This document shows, piece by piece, positions 6,036-8,463 of a stretch of 8,463 bases of DNA. Source of the stretch: Syntrophomonadaceae bacterium (GTDB lineage: Bacteria; Bacillota_D; Dethiobacteria; DTU022); contig PUNU01000007.1 in assembly GCA_003551865.1 (NCBI GenBank), forward strand, positions 1-8,463. The letters run 5' to 3'. The notes below the pieces were generated by a model. It saw only the letters and a list, made by a program, of their open reading frames with translations, had not been told where the DNA came from and did not search any database. The position numbers and the translations under genes are program-made. The stretch's first letter is position 1. Every line of letters starts with the position of its first letter.

Positions 6036-6073
6036 CAATCGCCGACCCATCCGGTGCTTTCCATGACGCCGGT

Positions 6074-6730
6074 TCAGGTGCCGCCGAGCCAGGTAACGTC
6101 CCCACAAAGGTCTTCATTGTACCCGGCAGCTTCGAATTGTTCAATCAAAGCCCGCTCCGTTCCGATATCTGTCGGTTCGCCGTGTCCGGGCAAAACGATT
6201 GTTTCATTGGGCAGGGTCAGGATTTTTTCCCGGATCGAAGCATAGATGGTTTTAAAATCCTGCGGCGAATTGGTCTTGCCGGGACCTCCGGGGAAGATCG
6301 TATCTCCGGAGAGCAGGTATTTGCCGATGAGGAAACACAGGCTGCCGGGCGTGTGCCCGGGAGTATGCATAACCTTGAGAGCCAGCTTCCCGCATTCGAT
6401 TGTATACCCGTCCCGGAGCAGTTGATCCGCTTTTACCGGCAGCCTGCCGGCATCGCCTTGATGTGCTGCCAGCGGTGCTTCCAGGGCGTAGTATAGTTCT
6501 TCCAGCGCCATGACATGATCCGGATGGCCGTGGGTCAGCAAAATATACTGCACCGCGGTATCTTTGAGTTTTTCCTTGATTGCTTGGGCATCCCCGGGCG
6601 TGTCGACAAGCAGGCTTTTACTGCTCTCCCGGCAGATGACAACATAGGTGTTGGTTCCAAAAGGTTCGGTTTCCAGGCGAAACAGCTCCATGCTCTCGTT
6701 TCGCCCGGCCAATTCCATTTTCCTGCTCAC
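6074..6730 (-). CDS. Metallo-beta-lactamase-fold hydrolase, glyoxalase-II-like
   Basis: 218 residues starting at GTG 6730. That start is favoured over TTG 6757 because GGGAGGGG (6744-6737 on the minus strand) sits six bases before it. Metal-binding motifs in order: THGHPDH (66-72), HTPGHTPGS (122-130), SGDTIF (141-146) and PGHG (181-184), all intact, giving a two-metal site of the hydroxyacylglutathione hydrolase type. Such enzymes hydrolyse thioesters such as S-lactoyl adducts of a cellular thiol, but many relatives have other substrates and 'glyoxalase II' should not be read as proven. It is divergent from the ino1 gene (185-base gap) and convergent with the PIG-L gene. Between two candidate genes of a mycothiol-like pathway, a thiol-adduct substrate is an attractive guess only. 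Confidence 0.9.
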   Translation of the reverse strand: MSRKMELAGRNESMELFRLETEPFGTNTYVVICRESSKSLLVDTPGDAQAIKEKLKDTAVQYILLTHGHPDHVMALEELYYALEAPLAAHQGDAGRLPVKADQLLRDGYTIECGKLALKVMHTPGHTPGSLCFLIGKYLLSGDTIFPGGPGKTNSPQDFKTIYASIREKILTLPNETIVLPGHGEPTDIGTERALIEQFEAAGYNEDLCGDVTWLGGT

Positions 6731-6915
6731 AGTATTCCCCTCCCATATTTTAGTCAATTTTATCCGGCACCGGCCGCTGTTCTGCTTTTAGGATTCTGGC
6801 TTGGTAACCCCCAATCCTGCATTTTGCGCATTTATTTCCCTTATCTTGAATCATACGTTATAATATTTTTTGAATATAAAACTAGCACAATCACTGCAGG
6901 AAGAGGGATCAGTAA
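6731..6915. promoter_or_regulatory. Divergent promoter region between MBL hydrolase and ino1
   Basis: Both flanking genes read away from this 185-base AT-rich spacer, so it should hold both promoters. For ino1, TATAAT at 6859-6864 is a good -10, but no good -35 lies 16-18 bases upstream; TTGAAT (6846-6851) is only seven bases away. The ino1 ribosome binding site is AGGAAGAGGG (6899-6908). The minus-strand gene has its ribosome binding site at 6744-6737. No convincing minus-strand promoter was found. The leader repeat found before the glycosyltransferase and the deacetylase is not present here. Confidence 0.5.
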
Positions 6916-8010
6916 ATGTCCAGGATAAAAATTGCCGTAGTCGGAGTTGGCAACTGTGCCAGCGCGCTGATTCAGGGAATCCACTACTACCGCGACCGGA
7001 AAAAAAACGATGCTGTCGGACTATTGCACTGGGAAATCGGCGGTTACCGCCCTTATGATATAGAAGTAACAACCGCCTTTGATATAGATGAACGCAAAGT
7101 GGGCCGGGATCTCTCCCGGGCTGTTTTTGCCCCGCCCAACTGTGCTGCGGCTTTTTACCCCGATCTTCCGCCAGGCGGGGTGGAAGTGAGAATGGGTAAA
7201 ATACTTGACGGTTTCTCCAAACACATGAGCGGTTTTGATGAGGATTACACCTTTGTCCCCGCCAAAGAGCGGGAACCGGAAAAGGATGAAATCGTCGAGA
7301 TCCTGCGCAGCTCAGGGGCTGAAATCATGCTCAACTACCTGCCGGCGGGCTCTGAAGAAGCCACCCGTTTTTACGCCGAATGTGCCCTCGATGCCGGGCT
7401 GGCCTTTATTAACAACATTCCTGTTTTCATCGCCAGTGATCCCCGCTGGGCCGCCCGTTTTGCGGAAAAAAATGTGCCCATTATCGGTGACGATATCAAA
7501 TCCCAGATGGGCGCCACCATTATCCACCGCGCCCTGGCCGAGCTGTTTAAAAGGCGCGGGGTTAAGCTCGAGCGCTCCTACCAGCTCAACACCGCGGGCA
7601 ACACCGACTTTTTAAACATGACCAACCACAAGCGGCTGGCCACCAAGCGCATCTCCAAGACCGAAGCCGTCCAGTCGGCGGCCGCCGAGCGCCTGTCCGA
7701 CCGCGACATCCATATCGGCCCCAGCGATTACGTTTCCTGGCAGAAAGACAACAAGGTTTGCTTTTTGCGCATGGAAGGGCAGATCTTCGGCAACATGCCG
7801 GTTAACCTGGAAATGCGTTTAAGCGTTGAAGATTCACCTAACTCTGCCGGCATTGCCATTGACGCCATCCGCTGCTGTAAGCTGGCTTTGCAAAGAGGAG
7901 AGGGAGGTCCGCTGGAGGGGCCTTCCGCCTATTTTTCCAAACACCCGCCCCGCCAGCATCCCGATTATCGGGCCTACCAGATGACCGAGGACTTTATCTT
8001 CGGCCGGTAA
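6916..8010 (+). CDS. ino1: Inositol-3-phosphate synthase (Ino1, bacterial/archaeal type)
   Basis: 364 residues from ATG 6916 with AGGAAGAGGG eight bases upstream; close in length to the roughly 367-residue actinobacterial enzyme. It converts glucose 6-phosphate to 1D-myo-inositol 3-phosphate with NAD as a recycled cofactor, in the cytosol. Seen: Rossmann loop VGVGNCAS (9-16), AFDIDERKVG (54-63), NYLPAGSEE (140-148), PVFIASDPRWA (169-179), GDDIKSQMGAT (191-201), NTAGNTDFLNM (225-235), KRISKTEAV (244-252), HIGPSDYV (266-273) and EDSPNSAG (305-312). These match the mycobacterial Ino1 pattern block by block, with the catalytic-domain lysines in place. It supplies the acceptor an MshA-type glycosyltransferase needs. 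Its own promoter region separates it from the upstream genes, and an EamA transporter follows 30 bases after the stop. Other uses of inositol phosphate (phospholipid, osmolyte) are possible. Confidence 0.96.
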   Translation: MSRIKIAVVGVGNCASALIQGIHYYRDRKKNDAVGLLHWEIGGYRPYDIEVTTAFDIDERKVGRDLSRAVFAPPNCAAAFYPDLPPGGVEVRMGKILDGFSKHMSGFDEDYTFVPAKEREPEKDEIVEILRSSGAEIMLNYLPAGSEEATRFYAECALDAGLAFINNIPVFIASDPRWAARFAEKNVPIIGDDIKSQMGATIIHRALAELFKRRGVKLERSYQLNTAGNTDFLNMTNHKRLATKRISKTEAVQSAAAERLSDRDIHIGPSDYVSWQKDNKVCFLRMEGQIFGNMPVNLEMRLSVEDSPNSAGIAIDAIRCCKLALQRGEGGPLEGPSAYFSKHPPRQHPDYRAYQMTEDFIFGR

Positions 8011-8028
8011 CCGGTCCACCAGTCCAAT

Positions 8029-8034
8029 AGAGGG
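8029..8034 (+). promoter_or_regulatory. Shine-Dalgarno deciding the EamA transporter start
   Basis: AGAGGG at 8029-8034 is six bases before GTG 8041 and 12 before GTG 8047. This favours 8041 as the start. The short gap after ino1 and the lack of a terminator suggest translation from a shared transcript. Confidence 0.5.
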
Positions 8035-8040
8035 TGTGGT

Positions 8041-8463
8041 GTGCCTGTGAAAGAAGTGCCTTCATCGATCAAAGCTCTCGCTCTGCCCGCTGCGGTTGTG
8101 GCCATATCTTTCAGCGCCATTTTCATCCGCCTGGCCACCGCACCGGCCCTGGTTATCGCCGCCTACCGCCTGCTCATAACCACTTTCATTGTCGCTCCAC
8201 CGGCGCTTACCCTCGAGCACGGTGAACTGCGCCGCCTAAGCGGCCCTGAAACAGGCCTGGCCGTCCTGGGGGGTTTTTTTCTGGCCGGCCATTTTTATGC
8301 CTGGATCGCTTCCCTGGGGTTCACCTCTATCGCCCATTCGGTGCTGTTTGTTTCCACCCATCCCCTGTTTGTAATTGTCGCTTCCCGCTTTCTTTTTGCC
8401 GAAAAGATCACCCTTCAGGCCGTTATCGGGGCTGTTTTGGCCCTGGCCGGAATTGCCGTAATC
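8041..8463 (+). CDS. EamA/DMT-family membrane transporter (3' partial)
   Basis: 141 residues are visible from GTG 8041; the frame runs off the right edge. Full family members have about 280-310 residues in two five-helix EamA repeats, so roughly the first half is present. Hydrophobic segments lie at about residues 13-28, 34-52, 66-88, 93-112 and 120-141. Typical features are AISFSAIFIRLATAP (helix 1), IAAYRLLITTF (helix 2), the FYAWIASLGFTSIAHSVLFVSTHPLFV stretch (read as two adjoining helices) and a FAEKITLQAVIGAVLALAG start of helix 5. These drug/metabolite-type carriers export or exchange amino acids, sugars or other small metabolites; the substrate cannot be read from sequence. It is 30 bases after ino1, so is probably cotranscribed and could move a related product, though EamA genes are common and this may be incidental. 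Confidence 0.92.
   Translation, partial: MPVKEVPSSIKALALPAAVVAISFSAIFIRLATAPALVIAAYRLLITTFIVAPPALTLEHGELRRLSGPETGLAVLGGFFLAGHFYAWIASLGFTSIAHSVLFVSTHPLFVIVASRFLFAEKITLQAVIGAVLALAGIAVI

Noticed and set aside
6023..6496. Plus-strand frame of 157 codons opposite the MBL-fold gene
   Set aside because: The minus strand carries all metal-binding motifs of the MBL fold, so this is a shadow.
6731..6757. TTG at 6757 as start of the MBL-fold gene
   Set aside because: A strong GGGAGGGG site lies downstream of that TTG and six bases before GTG 6730, which fits the latter.
6846..6864. TTGAAT plus TATAAT as a complete promoter for ino1
   Set aside because: The boxes are only seven bases apart; only the -10 is kept as a candidate.

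Overview
The window suggests an anaerobic, moderately GC-rich Gram-positive bacterium, probably a clostridial or Peptococcaceae-like Bacillota. That is inference from purine-rich Shine-Dalgarno sites, an acyl-CoA transferase fused to a GNAT domain, and the general style of the proteins; no rRNA or other phylogenetic marker is present. Eight protein genes are supported. Two are cut by the window edges: the CoA-transferase at the left and the EamA transporter at the right.

Layout. Bases 2-1570: C-terminal part of an acetyl-CoA hydrolase/4-hydroxybutyrate-type CoA-transferase fused to a GNAT acetyltransferase. Bases 1602-2588: FemAB/BioF2-like GNAT-fold transferase, probably in the same operon. 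Bases 2589-2818: structured non-coding leader. Bases 2819-4003: MshA-like GT4 glycosyltransferase. Bases 4004-4246: spacer with a promoter candidate and hairpins. Bases 4247-5050: MscS channel. Bases 5051-5297: second structured leader, sharing sequence with the first. Bases 5298-6014: PIG-L/LmbE (MshB-like) zinc deacetylase. Bases 6074-6730, minus strand: glyoxalase-II-like metallo-beta-lactamase-fold hydrolase with its own terminator. Bases 6731-6915: divergent promoter region. Bases 6916-8010: Ino1-type inositol-3-phosphate synthase. Bases 8041 to the end: EamA-family transporter.

How the genes may work together. Ino1 makes 1D-myo-inositol 3-phosphate. MshA-type enzymes put GlcNAc on exactly that compound, and MshB-type PIG-L enzymes deacetylate GlcNAc-inositol. 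All three activities are encoded within about 5 kb here, with a FemAB-like acyl/aminoacyl transferase on one side and a glyoxalase-II-like hydrolase between two of them. This resembles the front half of mycothiol synthesis, or a GlcN-inositol glycolipid pathway, outside its classical actinobacterial setting. MshC (Cys ligase), MshD and the phosphatase step are not visible, so the end product is open.

The second main observation is that the leaders before the glycosyltransferase and the deacetylase share a roughly 105-115 base element: a conserved closing stem, a following palindrome whose sequence differs between the copies, and a conserved motif GAC(A/G)GGGCACTGG. It may be a cis-regulatory RNA tying the two genes together, or a dispersed repeat. 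I could not match it to a riboswitch class I know.
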